Part shown: piece after piece, positions 35,306 through 44,407 of the stretch
How positions within the stretch are numbered: position 1 is the first letter of the stretch
How the letters are laid out: the number at the start of each line of letters is the position of its first letter
Source: Oscillospiraceae bacterium
GTDB lineage: Bacteria > Bacillota > Clostridia > Oscillospirales > CAG-272
Direction: 5' to 3'
Assembly: GCA_015064685.1 (NCBI GenBank)
Contig: SVRT01000012.1
Span: 24,409-88,408 of the forward strand
DNA: 64,000 nt
Position numbers and translations under genes: made by a program
Notes under the pieces: generated by a model
Databases searched by the model: none
Seen by the model: only the letters and a program-made list of their open reading frames with translations
What the model was told of the DNA's origin: nothing

Positions 35306-35359
35306 CACTTTATCTCAATAAAGTGTTTTCATTATACCACTTTATGCCCTTCTTGTCAA
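35306..35359 (-). promoter_or_regulatory. ABC operon promoter with overlapping palindromic operator
   Basis: Minus strand: TTGACA (35354-35359), 17 bases, TATAAT (35331-35336), a perfect consensus. Immediately downstream is the palindrome CACTTTATCTCAATAAAGTG (35306-35325). A third half-site (CACTTTAT, 35338-35345) lies within the promoter spacer. This arrangement fits repression by an unidentified regulator. Confidence 0.75.
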
Positions 35360-35443
35360 TGTTTTTTATGAAATTTCTTGTGCTATAAATTGCATTTTTT
35401 CTCTTTTTTCCTCAACCGACAATAGCCGGCGAATTTGCTTTTT

Positions 35444-35710
35444 CAAATTATGATTTGTCGAACTGTCGCGAATAGCCTTCTCCAGCGGAGAAGGGGGACC
35501 ACCGAAGGTGGTGGATGAGGAGGTCGCCATTAAGATATATTCCACGGGAGTTTTGTGGTTTTTATTTTGTCACACAAGGATTCTTTTGCAACGAAACAAA
35601 GTCATTTTACAGACACAAAGCCATTGAAAGGGCGACCTCCTCATCCACCGCTAACGCGGTCCCCCTTCCCCGCTGGGGAAGGCTAAACATACAGACAAAC
35701 CCCAATTTAG
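35444..35710. repeat. Interspersed palindromic element, family B, copy 2
   Basis: About 267 bases. Left end CAAATTATGATTTGTCG, right end ACAAACCCCAATTTAG. It contains CTTCTCC-AGC-GGAGAAG, CCACC-GAAG-GTGG, then GAGGAGGTCGCC pairing with GGCGACCTCCTC, and CTTCCCC-GCT-GGGGAAG. The right end faces the terminator of the cytidylate-kinase-like gene. Confidence 0.87.
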
Positions 35711-35715
35711 TTAAC

Positions 35716-35758
35716 AAAAAGCTCGGCTTCACGCAAGGTGCGTCAAGCCGAGCCTTTA
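35716..35758 (-). terminator. Terminator after the cytidylate-kinase-like gene
   Basis: GCTCGGCTTCACGCA pairs with TGCGTCAAGCCGAGC (one mismatch), with a T run on the minus strand. Confidence 0.8.
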
Positions 35759-35773
35759 TTATGTTTTTTGAAT

Positions 35774-36382
35774 TTATTTTGCTACGTCGCAGATCATATC
35801 AATGCATCTGTCGAGTCCAACCGTGCCGCTATCGAGCATCATGTGGTAGTTCTGGTAAACTCCCCACTCTCTCATAGCAAAAGAGCGATAGAAGACGCGG
35901 CGCTTTGTATCCTTATCCTTGATTCTGTCCTCAATCTTCTTATCCGTCTCGCCGTAGAGCGAGAGAACTCTGTCGCACTTGAATTTCATATCAGCGTAGA
36001 CGAAAACGTTAAGCACGTCGTCTCTGTCACGAAGGATATAGTCCGCTCCGCGACCGATGATCACGCAGTTACCCTCCTCTGCGATCTCATTTATTACCTT
36101 TATCTGGGCGATATGCACCTGGCTTGCAAAGGACGTTCCGTGATATGTCTCCGTGCTTGCGTTAACCGAATTTATCGCGATCGAATAGAGAAAGCTACTC
36201 TTGTGTGTGGCATACTCGTCATATTTTTCAACTATCTCTCTTGACAGTCCGCTCTTTTCAATGACTCTGTCAATTATCTCCGCATCATAAAACTTGTAGC
36301 CAAGCTTCTCTGCTACCATCTTACCTATCGTTCTGCCACCGCTTCCGAACTCGCGGCTTATCGTAATTACCTTTTTTGCCAT
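35774..36382 (-). CDS. Cytidylate kinase-like protein
   Basis: 202 residues. P-loop near the start: ITISREFGSGGRTIGKMVAEKLGYKFYD. A lid and phosphate-contact region follows (GNCVIIGRGADYILRDRDDVLNVFVYAD), and YYRSFAMREWG-like FYRSFAMREWGVYQNYHMMLDSGTVGLDRCIDMI near the end. This is the Cytidylate_kin2 family, common in Clostridia and distinct from essential Cmk; the substrate is unproven. Promoter at 36429-36457. Confidence 0.88.
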   Translation of the reverse strand: MAKKVITISREFGSGGRTIGKMVAEKLGYKFYDAEIIDRVIEKSGLSREIVEKYDEYATHKSSFLYSIAINSVNASTETYHGTSFASQVHIAQIKVINEIAEEGNCVIIGRGADYILRDRDDVLNVFVYADMKFKCDRVLSLYGETDKKIEDRIKDKDTKRRVFYRSFAMREWGVYQNYHMMLDSGTVGLDRCIDMICDVAK

Positions 36383-36428
36383 GCGACTGTCTCCTTTTAG
36401 ATTTTAGAATAATATCCTTTACATCCTT

Positions 36429-36457
36429 ATTTTACCATATTTTTTGCCATATGTCAA
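36429..36457 (-). promoter_or_regulatory. Promoter of the cytidylate-kinase-like gene
   Basis: Minus strand: TTGACA (36452-36457), 17 bases, TAAAAT (36429-36434). Confidence 0.75.
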
Positions 36458-36582
36458 GAATTAATTATTGTCGGAGCGTGTCGAAATGTTTATTTTGTGT
36501 TTTTTTGCTAAACAGTGACGAAGGCTCTGCACTTTCCGTCAAAGCGTGTCGCCAAAGCTAAAACCGTGTCGCACACTTTTGA

Positions 36583-36611
36583 TTGACAGTAAGAATAACG
36601 CTTGTTATAAT
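36583..36611 (+). promoter_or_regulatory. Promoter of the BspA-type lipoprotein gene
   Basis: TTGACA (36583-36588), 17 bases, TATAAT (36606-36611). The rest of the 325-base gap at 36383-36707 holds only this and the divergent promoter; nothing else was recognised. Confidence 0.82.
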
Positions 36612-36707
36612 CAAATCAGGGTTTGCAGACACCGTTATTTTGCGCCGCTTACCGCATCTGCGGACGCGCGCTCGGAACTAAATAATAAAGAAAGGAACGG
36701 TCAAAAA

Positions 36708-37517
36708 ATGAAAAAAAGACTACTATGCTTTTGCTCCGTGATACTTATTTTCTCGCTGGCAACAGCGAGCTTTTCAGCCTGCTCAAAAAGCAACAAGAAA
36801 AAAGCCGAAAAGGAAAGCTCCTCTCAAATCGAGAGCGGAACGGTCTCCTTTGACGATCTCCTCTCCGCGAACACAGAGGACGGCACCGACATTGAAACAG
36901 AAAAAACAACAGAGAGCGAAAAGGTGACCGAAAATGACACTCTCCCCGTTGAATCGGATGCCGATGACGAGAGCGAAACAGAAGCACAAACAGATTCAAC
37001 CCCAAAGGCTTCTCTTAAATACTTCTCTTACGGAAACGGAACCTGTGCCGTTACGGGAATCGGCACATATACCGATGTATACGTCATTATCCCCGAAAAA
37101 AGTCCCCAGGGTGATATTGTAACTGTTATTGAGGATATGGCATTCTTTGAGAACGCAAGCATCAAGGCAGTGCAGATCCCCTCAACGGTTATGAGCATTG
37201 GCGAGATGGCATTCGGCGGTTGCTCGTCGCTCGTTTACATCTCGGTCGACCCGAACAATAAGGTATACACCGAAGTGAGCGGTGTACTCTATTCAAAGGA
37301 TAAGTCACGCCTTATTTGCTTCCCCTCCGCTAATCAAGCGTCTGAAATCTTTATCTCTGTAAACGTCACCGAGATCGCCAATATGGCTTTCTACAGTACC
37401 CCATCCCTCAAGAAGATCAATTACGGCGGTACTCTCTCGGATTGGAATAAAATCAAGATCGGCGACAAAAACTACGGCATCTATTCCGCTTCCCTCTCCT
37501 TCGCAGTAACGGAGTAA
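36708..37517 (+). CDS. Leucine-rich-repeat (BspA type) predicted lipoprotein
   Basis: 269 residues. The signal MKKRLLCFCSVILIFSLATA then SFSACSKSNKK gives a lipidated Cys. Then comes a low-complexity Ser/Glu/Thr linker (about residues 25-105), and from about 110 LRR_5 repeats (VTVIEDMAFFENASIKAVQIPSTVMSIGEMAFGGCSSLVYI). It is likely displayed on the surface; such repeats bind proteins or glycans. ATG 36708 has AAAGGAA; the longer frame upstream includes the promoter and is not real. Confidence 0.85.
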   Translation: MKKRLLCFCSVILIFSLATASFSACSKSNKKKAEKESSSQIESGTVSFDDLLSANTEDGTDIETEKTTESEKVTENDTLPVESDADDESETEAQTDSTPKASLKYFSYGNGTCAVTGIGTYTDVYVIIPEKSPQGDIVTVIEDMAFFENASIKAVQIPSTVMSIGEMAFGGCSSLVYISVDPNNKVYTEVSGVLYSKDKSRLICFPSANQASEIFISVNVTEIANMAFYSTPSLKKINYGGTLSDWNKIKIGDKNYGIYSASLSFAVTE

Positions 37518-37525
37518 CACTGTTT

Positions 37526-37930
37526 CAAATTTTGATTTGTCGGTGAGGATGCGTGCCTTCGGCGAGTCGCTTTTTGGAAAAAAGCTCCGCAAAAACTTTC
37601 AATATTTTGGGTCCTTTTAGGGTGACGTAGGATTTTTCGCCACCAAGGGTGGCTAAAAAAATCCCTCACTGACCTTTTTGTATTGATAAGGTTTAGAACC
37701 CAGCCGATGAAAAACCTTTAAGTTTAAAGAAAAACTAAGTTAAAGAAAGCCTTGCAAAAGATTTCAAATACACTCGCAACACGATAGCAGTGGGGCTATG
37801 CAAGTGCGACACGGTGTAGATAGATAAACCGTCTTAACTTGAATAAAATATGCTTTGGGGTTTTGGGGGTGTGGGGGGCTTTTTTCCCTGGAAAAGCCCC
37901 CCACGCGCATCCCGCTAAACCGCAATTTAT
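37526..37930. repeat. Interspersed element, family C, copy 3
   Basis: About 405 bases. Left end CAAATTTTGATTTGTCGG begins nine bases after the lipoprotein gene stop; right end CTAAACCGCAATTTAT faces the prfC terminator. The interior matches C1 and C2 in inverted orientation relative to C2, including the GGGGGGCTTTTTTCC...GGAAAAGCCCCCC hairpin and CGCCACCAAGGGTGGC. Confidence 0.87.
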
Positions 37931-37937
37931 TAACGAA

Positions 37938-37963
37938 CCCCCGTGTGCTGATGCACACGGGGG
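37938..37963 (-). terminator. Hairpin after prfC
   Basis: CCCCCGTGTGC (37938-37948) pairs with GCACACGGGGG (37953-37963). The T run is weak on the minus strand. Confidence 0.7.
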
Positions 37964-37972
37964 TGATTATTA

Positions 37973-39565
37973 TTACCATCTTTTGAATTCCGATAGTTCA
38001 AGTCCTTCGTTATTCTCAAGCGCCCAATTTATCGCCCAGCTTCCGGGGAAAATGAGCAGGTTATTGCCCTTGACGTCAACGACACGTCTGGTGTCTCCCG
38101 ACAGCGTCAGCTGCTTGGGATCACACGGACATTTATCGATATATCTTATCTGATCGTGAGGAAGATCCATACGCGAGAATCCAACTCCGTACTCGCTCTG
38201 CATTCTGAACTTTAACACGTCAAACTGAAGCATACCGACAACACCGACGATAACTCTTTCCATACCCGCGTCGGGCAGGAAGAATATCTGAATAGCACCC
38301 TCCTCTGCGATCTGCTCCATTCCCTTCTGGAACTGCTTACGCTTCATCGAGTCTATCTGCTCGATAACGGCAAAATGCTCGGGCGCGAATGTCGGGATGC
38401 CCTTGAATTCAACCTTGAGAGGCGGCTCTGTGATCGTGTCACCGATCGAGAAGATACCCGGGTCAAATACGCCAATGATATCTCCCGCATACGCCTCGTT
38501 TATAATTTCCCTCTCCTGCGCCATCATCTGCTGAGGCTGGGAGAGCTTTATCATCTTTCCGGGTCTTACGTGCAAATACTCCTTGCCCTTTTCAAACTTA
38601 CCCGAGCAGATGCGCATAAACGCGATACGGTCTCGGTGAGCCTTGTTCATATTCGCCTGGATCTTGAAAACGAAAGCAGAAAAATGCTCGTCAAATGGGC
38701 TTACCTCTCCCGATACCGTCTGACGGACAAGGGGGGCTGATGTCATCTTGAGGAAGTTCTCAAGGAAGGGCTCGATTCCGAAGTTGTTGAGCGCAGAACC
38801 GAAGAAAACGGGAGATAGCTTACCGCATCTGACCTTCTCAAGGTCAAAGTCAAAGCAAGCGCCGTCAAGCAGCTCGACCTGCTCGCAAAGCTCCTCGGCG
38901 AGATTCTCGCCGATTACCGAATCAAGCTTTTCTCTGTCCTCTATGTCGCACTCAATAGCACGGAGACGCTCACGGCCTCCGTGAGAGGTCTCAAAGGTGA
39001 GAATACACTTCTTTTCTCTGTCGTAAACACCCTTGAAGGTCTGTCCGCAGGAGATAGGCCAGTTCATAGGATAGGTGCCTATGCCGAACTCTTTTTCAAG
39101 CTCGTCAAGGAGATCAAAGGGATCTCTCGCCTCGCGGTCAAGCTTATTGATAAAAGTAAATATCGGAATATTTCTCGCCGCGCAAACACGGAAAAGCTTA
39201 CGTGTCTGAGGCTCGATACCCTTTGCCGCATCGATCACCATTACCGCAGAGTCTGCCGCCATAAGAGTACGGTAGGTATCTTCCGAGAAATCCTGGTGTC
39301 CGGGGGTGTCGAGGATATTGATGCAAAAGCCCTCATATTCAAACTGCATTACAGACGACGTGACAGAGATACCTCTCTGCTTTTCAAGCTCCATCCAGTC
39401 GGATACCGCGTGCTTGTCTGTCTGCTTACCCTTTACCGAGCCCGCGGTCTGTATTGCGCCTCCGTAAAGAAGAAATTTTTCTGTAAGCGTTGTCTTACCC
39501 GCGTCAGGGTGCGATATTATCGCAAACGTTCTTCTTCTGTTTATTTCGTGTCTTAAATCTGCCAC
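37973..39565 (-). CDS. prfC: Peptide chain release factor 3
   Basis: About 530 residues. GTPase motifs: G1 SHPDAGKTT, G3 DTPGHQDF, G4 NKLD (FINKLDREARDP). The RF3-specific domains follow (SGKFEKGKEYLHVRPGKMIKL, GVVGMLQFDVLKFRMQSEYGV). It frees RF1/RF2 from the ribosome after termination. A GTG at 39563-39565 with GGAG six bases before gives VADLRHEINRRRTFAIISHPD, matching the usual RF3 start; the ATG four codons upstream has no ribosome binding site. Confidence 0.95.
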   Translation of the reverse strand: MADLRHEINRRRTFAIISHPDAGKTTLTEKFLLYGGAIQTAGSVKGKQTDKHAVSDWMELEKQRGISVTSSVMQFEYEGFCINILDTPGHQDFSEDTYRTLMAADSAVMVIDAAKGIEPQTRKLFRVCAARNIPIFTFINKLDREARDPFDLLDELEKEFGIGTYPMNWPISCGQTFKGVYDREKKCILTFETSHGGRERLRAIECDIEDREKLDSVIGENLAEELCEQVELLDGACFDFDLEKVRCGKLSPVFFGSALNNFGIEPFLENFLKMTSAPLVRQTVSGEVSPFDEHFSAFVFKIQANMNKAHRDRIAFMRICSGKFEKGKEYLHVRPGKMIKLSQPQQMMAQEREIINEAYAGDIIGVFDPGIFSIGDTITEPPLKVEFKGIPTFAPEHFAVIEQIDSMKRKQFQKGMEQIAEEGAIQIFFLPDAGMERVIVGVVGMLQFDVLKFRMQSEYGVGFSRMDLPHDQIRYIDKCPCDPKQLTLSGDTRRVVDVKGNNLLIFPGSWAINWALENNEGLELSEFKRW

Positions 39566-39615
39566 TTTAAACTCCATGTATAATTAATTAATTTAATTTT
39601 TACCCAAACAGAAGT

Positions 39616-39644
39616 ATTATACTATAAATTAGTATTTTTTGCAA
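39616..39644 (-). promoter_or_regulatory. prfC promoter
   Basis: Minus strand: TTGCAA (39639-39644), 17 bases, TATAAT (39616-39621). Confidence 0.7.
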
Positions 39645-39712
39645 TAGTTTTTTCAAATTTCGACTTAAATATACGCCGAAATATAAAAATCACATTACTC
39701 CCATAAAAACAA

Positions 39713-39734
39713 CGGCGGCTGAGATCAGCCGCCG
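39713..39734 (-). terminator. Terminator after the acidic membrane protein gene
   Basis: CGGCGGCTGA (39713-39722) pairs with TCAGCCGCCG (39725-39734); TTGTTTTTAT follows on the minus strand. Confidence 0.8.
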
Positions 39735-39782
39735 AAAAAGGTTTTTTATGTTTTCTTAATAATCTAAGCCCTACTCAGTTGC

Positions 39783-40634
39783 TTAAGCCTCTGCATTAGC
39801 TTCCGCTTCTGCCTCTGTCTCTGTCTCTGCTTCTGTCTCTGTCTCAGCATCTGCTTCTGCGTCTTCCTCTGTCTCGGCATCTTCTTCTGCGTCTACCTCT
39901 GTCTCGGCAACAACTTCTTCGACTATTTCTTCCACTGCCTCTTCCGCAACATCCTCAGCAGCATCCTCAGCAGGCGCTTCTACCTCTTTTGCGGTCTCCT
40001 CAACCGGTGCAACAGCATTGTCTACGGCCTTATTAGCTATAACGGTTTCCTCAAGGCGCAAATTACTTATCTCAATCGCAGGTAGCAGGTTTGTGTTCGT
40101 GATACCGATAAGAGCCTCTATTCTCACACGGTGCATACACTCCTCGTAAAGATTCATAGCTTCCTTAAGTGTATCAGCGCGCATATCTATCAAAAGACAG
40201 AGCATACCCTCTATCGCCAGAGCATTCATGCTGTAGCGCTTCGGGAATTTATTGGGAACTATGGATTCAATATAGGGATTGAGAACCTTATTTACGTAAT
40301 TGTCATATTCGGAATTAATGACATCAAGCTCCTTCTGAAGCTTCATCATTTCTTCAGCAAGCTTTGCCTGGTGCTTTTTGTATTTGTTGTTTCTTACAAG
40401 ATATACAACGAGCAAAATGATCCAGCCAATTACAACTAAAAGCACTCCGAAAAATTTCTGAACAAACTTGAATTTCTGTTTCGGAACGTTTATTTCTGCC
40501 TGCTTGGCTTTGATCTCCTTGAGTTTCTTATTTTTCTTTTCAACAATACCGTCGTGGTGATTAACTTTTTCAAGCAACTCGAAAAGCATCTCCTTAACGA
40601 CATTTTTTTCGATTGCATTGACGTTTTCTGACAT
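39783..40634 (-). CDS. Membrane-anchored acidic-tail protein, 283 residues
   Basis: Function not recognised. It has an N-terminal lysine-rich helical part (about 15-50), one strong membrane segment (FFGVLLVVIGWIILLVVYLV, about 60-80), then a coiled-coil-like helix region and a soluble middle. The C-terminal 80 residues are almost only Glu, Ala, Val, Thr and Asp in short repeats (EETAKEVEAPAEDAAEDVAE; then alternating ETEAE). The second of two close ATGs (40634) fits better with AGAGG nine bases upstream. The repeat tract is probably length-variable. Confidence 0.65.
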   Translation of the reverse strand: MSENVNAIEKNVVKEMLFELLEKVNHHDGIVEKKNKKLKEIKAKQAEINVPKQKFKFVQKFFGVLLVVIGWIILLVVYLVRNNKYKKHQAKLAEEMMKLQKELDVINSEYDNYVNKVLNPYIESIVPNKFPKRYSMNALAIEGMLCLLIDMRADTLKEAMNLYEECMHRVRIEALIGITNTNLLPAIEISNLRLEETVIANKAVDNAVAPVEETAKEVEAPAEDAAEDVAEEAVEEIVEEVVAETEVDAEEDAETEEDAEADAETETEAETETEAEAEANAEA

Positions 40635-40774
40635 TACATTCAACCTCTTTTCAAAAAATTATATCGTTAGCTAAAAAATGATATTAAATCTATTATACAT
40701 CCTGTAAGCAAGGCAATTCTTACAATTTATTGAAGTCATTGTTAACTAAATGTAAAATTTGCCTTAATAAACAT

Positions 40775-42484
40775 TTAATACTCTTCAATACCCTCAATAG
40801 AGACCTTGCCGCAATGCTCGTAAGCAATACCGCTCTCGCTTGCCTGCCATTGCGACGGTAGCGTAGCATCCTTTTTGAACGTATTATTTCTCATAACGAT
40901 CTCTGCAGCGTGCGATGCCTGAAGTATTCTCTTCTCCGCCTGGGTAAATCTGTTACCCTCGATCAAAAGCTTTCCCGAATAAATAATATCCTTGTTCGTC
41001 TTGACCGCGCGAAGTCTCGGGCAGCTGTATATCGCCACACCGCCCGCGTAGGCGCTGTTATCAAAATCATTGTCGCGTATAGTCACATCGAGCGCCGCAC
41101 CCGACTCGTACCAATCGCAAAGCTCACCCGAGAGCTGAATGCCCTGATTCATATTTGTAAACTTACAGTTTTCAACCAATACCTTACCTCGAGTACTTAA
41201 CAAAAATCCGCGAGGACGGTTAAATCCCGAAACGGTATGGTGGATATGTACCTCGGGGGCGGTCGAGATATTCTCGGTCACCCAGTATTCATTGGTCGGC
41301 TCGGGAATTTCCTTGTCAAGCACAAGTCTGATGTTATCAATCCCGATAAGCTCGGCAGAGACCACCTTTGCCTCTGATACTATGTCGTTGGTCTCGCTAT
41401 CTATAACGTCAACTACGTCTCCCACCTTATACGTAAGCACGCCCTTCTGCTGATAGTGACCGAATCCGAGGAGCAATGTGTCCGCCTTCTCTCTTTTAAG
41501 ATAGCGGTGATAGTTTCCGTGTACATTACCCGCATCGTCCATCATATTCGTAAACGAGCAATACGAGATCTCTACCTTACCGCGGCAGTTGACGAAGTGA
41601 GTCGAGTCTGCACCCGTAGATAGCATTCTGCCAAGATCCTTTCTCGGTACTGCTACTACCTTGTGAAGTCTGATGTTTTCGGTCGTCTGTGCGATTATTC
41701 CCATCGAGATCGTCTGATAAAGTGTTATCTCCTCAATATTGACGTCCTTTGAGTCATTAACAAATATTCCGGGAAATTCTCTGCCCGCGTACGTCATAAT
41801 AAACGAGCTGCCGACCTTGTGATTGGTGTGGAAATTTTTGAAATCCGCATTCATCGCGATAAGATTCTCGCCAAGTTGCTCAAGGCGGACGTCAAGGAAC
41901 ATTCCTCCGAGAAATCCGTGATCCTTTGGCTCACCGCTGTATGGAAAATAGGGGCGCGAGTGCGAGGAGGGCTTGCCGTCGGGATCAAACTGAAGCGAGA
42001 GCGCGTCGGTCCTGTGATACTCCCAGCCATCCTTCGGGCTGTAAAAGCACCACCAGCCGTCTCTGTCAACGCGGCAGAAGAACTGCTTGCCGTCAAACCT
42101 CAGAACCGTTCTGTTATCACTCGCCTCAACTATCTCAGCCTGCGCGTACATCGGCACCGCATAATCGATAGAAAAGTTCTTCAAACAAACGTTTTCGGAA
42201 TTATCGATAACAACGGGCAGAGTCTCGTCGTTGAAAACGAGCGTCGCGCCGCCACCGTCGACCGTTACGTTCTTCTTGCCGATTATCGGCATAACGATAG
42301 GCTTTACGCCTCCGTCGTTGTTCGACATATAGTATGTCTTTATAAACGCGCCCTCGGGACGGAGATTGAACTCACCTCCGTCAAGACAGAGCGTGTCTCC
42401 GTCATTCATCGCGCCTATCGCCTCAACGAATGCGGGAGTCGCATTTTTTTCGTCTTTTATATAGTCCTTGATATGAAGTATCAT
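40775..42484 (-). CDS. GH110-like right-handed beta-helix enzyme (copy 1)
   Basis: 569 residues, no signal peptide. Start ISNND-like YYMSNNDGGVKPIVMPIIGKKNVTVDGGGATLVF. The conserved active-site part is RMLSTGADSTHFVNCRGKVEISYCSFTNMMDDAGNVHG, residues 286-323, with Asp293, Asp316 and Asp317. This matches the pattern of GH110 alpha-1,3-galactosidases, which remove alpha-galactose from blood-group-B-like or carrageenan glycans. The C-terminal half is further beta-helix rungs. GGAGGG precedes ATG. It follows a paralog by 15 bases. Confidence 0.78.
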   Translation of the reverse strand: MILHIKDYIKDEKNATPAFVEAIGAMNDGDTLCLDGGEFNLRPEGAFIKTYYMSNNDGGVKPIVMPIIGKKNVTVDGGGATLVFNDETLPVVIDNSENVCLKNFSIDYAVPMYAQAEIVEASDNRTVLRFDGKQFFCRVDRDGWWCFYSPKDGWEYHRTDALSLQFDPDGKPSSHSRPYFPYSGEPKDHGFLGGMFLDVRLEQLGENLIAMNADFKNFHTNHKVGSSFIMTYAGREFPGIFVNDSKDVNIEEITLYQTISMGIIAQTTENIRLHKVVAVPRKDLGRMLSTGADSTHFVNCRGKVEISYCSFTNMMDDAGNVHGNYHRYLKREKADTLLLGFGHYQQKGVLTYKVGDVVDVIDSETNDIVSEAKVVSAELIGIDNIRLVLDKEIPEPTNEYWVTENISTAPEVHIHHTVSGFNRPRGFLLSTRGKVLVENCKFTNMNQGIQLSGELCDWYESGAALDVTIRDNDFDNSAYAGGVAIYSCPRLRAVKTNKDIIYSGKLLIEGNRFTQAEKRILQASHAAEIVMRNNTFKKDATLPSQWQASESGIAYEHCGKVSIEGIEEY

Positions 42485-42499
42485 TTTCGATCCCTCCGA

Positions 42500-44206
42500 T
42501 CAGATTTCCTTTGCATCCTCAATATCCGCGCTGCCGCAGTGCTCAACCAAAATTCCACTTTCATTGTGGGGTGCGTGGCAAGGATATTCCTCATTCTTTT
42601 TAAACGTGTTGTTTCTGAACGTGACCGACTCGGAATGCTCTACCCAAAGCATTCTCTTATCCGCCTGCTCAAAGTGGTTATTCTCAACCAAGAGCTTACC
42701 GTTATAGATAAGGTCCTTATTTGTCTTTGTCGCCTCGAGCTTGGGATTTGAATATATAGCCGAGCCGCCCGCATAAGCCGCGTTGGTAAAATCGTTGTCG
42801 CGAATAGTTACATCAAGAGCCGCGCCCGACTCATACCAATCGCGAAGCTCGCCCGAGAGCTGAACGCCGTGGTTGTAGTTGTGGAATCTGTTTCTCTCGA
42901 TAACGACCTTTCCGCGAGAGCTTAAAAGGAATCCGCGCGTGCGGTTATATCCGCAATTGGTATCGTGGATATGAATGTCGGGCGCTGTTGAGATATTCTC
43001 AACTACCCACCACTCACCGGGGGCCTCGACCGCTCTGTCGAGCTTCAATATCATATTGTCAGCATTGATCACTTGGAAATCAACGACCTTCGCCTCTCCG
43101 TGAATATCCATCGTGTAAGCGTCGATGACATTGACGGTATCGCCCACACGGTAAATGTTCGCACCCTTCTGCTGAAAGTGACCGAACTGCACAAGGATAG
43201 TGTCTTTGTCGAGTTGCTTTTCGTAAACGTGATAGTTTCCGTGAATGTTCGCGGCATCGTCCATCATGTACTCAAAATTACAGTCCGCGATCTCAATATA
43301 TCCGCGGCAGTTGACGAAGTGCGTTGCGTCGCAGGTGACCGAGAGCAATCTTCCCTTGTCGCGTCTGGGCGCGCAGGCAAGACGGCGGAATGTGATATTC
43401 GAGGTGTTCTGTGTGATAAAGCCCATCGCCATCGTGTGGTAGAGCATAATATCGCTGTATTCAACGTCATCCGAGTCAACCGTAAAGATTCCGGGAAATT
43501 CGCGCGTATTCCATGTCATAACCAGCGTGTGACCGACCGTGTGCTTAATGCCGGTTTTTCCCTTAATCGCAATAAGGTTTTCGCCAAGCTGCTCAAGCTC
43601 TACCTCGCGGTACATACAGTCAAGGAATCCGTGATCCTCGTATCCGCCCGTGTGCGGAAAATAAGGCAGCGAGTAGTGACAGGGCTTGCCTTCCTTGTCG
43701 AATTCAAGGGTGATAACGTCGCTGCGGCGGGGTCTCTCCCACTTCCAGTCGGGGCTTTCGGAATAGAAGCACCAGTTTCCGTCCTCGTCAACGCGGCACC
43801 AGAACTGCTTACCGTCGAATTTGATAACGGTCCTGTCCTCGCTCGTCTCAATAACGTCACACTGCGCGTACATCGGAACCTCGTAGTCGATCGAGAATCC
43901 CGAGAGCTTGATATTCTTCGAGCCGTCAACGACGACGGGAAGTATCTCGCCGTGGAAAACAAGCTCCGCGCCCTCACCGATAATGGAGATGTTCTCCTTG
44001 TTTATGATCGGAAGCGCGATGGGCTTTATTCCGTGGTCGTTATTGGATATGTAATAGTGCTTGACGAGCGCACCCTCAACTCTCATATCGTATTTGCCGT
44101 TGCCGATAAGGAGCGTGTCGCCGCTCTGCATAAGACTAATAGCCTCAACGAACGCCGGAGTCGCGTTTTTCCCGTCCTTTATAAAATCTCTTATATTGTA
44201 TACCAT
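42500..44206 (-). CDS. GH110-like right-handed beta-helix enzyme (copy 2)
   Basis: 568 residues, closely related to the downstream gene throughout, so the pair is a tandem duplication. The corresponding active-site segment is RLLSVTCDATHFVNCRGYIEIADCNFEYMMDDAANIHG. ATG 44204-44206 is chosen for GGAGG six bases before; a longer frame begins 13 codons upstream without support. No signal peptide, so it would act on imported oligosaccharides. Confidence 0.78.
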   Translation of the reverse strand: MVYNIRDFIKDGKNATPAFVEAISLMQSGDTLLIGNGKYDMRVEGALVKHYYISNNDHGIKPIALPIINKENISIIGEGAELVFHGEILPVVVDGSKNIKLSGFSIDYEVPMYAQCDVIETSEDRTVIKFDGKQFWCRVDEDGNWCFYSESPDWKWERPRRSDVITLEFDKEGKPCHYSLPYFPHTGGYEDHGFLDCMYREVELEQLGENLIAIKGKTGIKHTVGHTLVMTWNTREFPGIFTVDSDDVEYSDIMLYHTMAMGFITQNTSNITFRRLACAPRRDKGRLLSVTCDATHFVNCRGYIEIADCNFEYMMDDAANIHGNYHVYEKQLDKDTILVQFGHFQQKGANIYRVGDTVNVIDAYTMDIHGEAKVVDFQVINADNMILKLDRAVEAPGEWWVVENISTAPDIHIHDTNCGYNRTRGFLLSSRGKVVIERNRFHNYNHGVQLSGELRDWYESGAALDVTIRDNDFTNAAYAGGSAIYSNPKLEATKTNKDLIYNGKLLVENNHFEQADKRMLWVEHSESVTFRNNTFKKNEEYPCHAPHNESGILVEHCGSADIEDAKEI

Positions 44207-44235
44207 ATTTTTCCTCCGAAAAAGCTTTATACCTA

Positions 44236-44264
44236 ATTTTACCATTAAAAATCGCCTGTGTCAA
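44236..44264 (-). promoter_or_regulatory. Promoter of the GH110-like pair
   Basis: Minus strand: TTGACA (44259-44264), 17 bases, TAAAAT (44236-44241). Confidence 0.72.
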
Positions 44265-44297
44265 TAAGCAAGTACAGAAATAATCAAGCCACCCTGC

Positions 44298-44357
44298 AAT
44301 ATCCTTATATTTTTTCAATATCTTTATATTGACACTTCTAAGAAGGGGTATTATAAT
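44298..44357 (+). promoter_or_regulatory. Promoter of the large beta-helix gene with upstream direct repeats
   Basis: TTGACA (44329-44334), 17 bases, TATAAT (44352-44357). Just upstream are two direct repeats AATATCYTTATAT about 20 bases apart, possible regulator sites shared with the divergent promoter. Confidence 0.72.
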
Positions 44358-44407
44358 TAAATAAAATCCGCGACTTTGCGTTTCTCATCCAAGAAAGGAC
44401 GACAAAA

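Noticed and set aside
35257..35440. T-box or tryptophan leader upstream of the TrpXYZ-like ABC operon
   Set aside because: No T-box consensus or specifier-like structure was found; only a promoter and a short palindrome are present.
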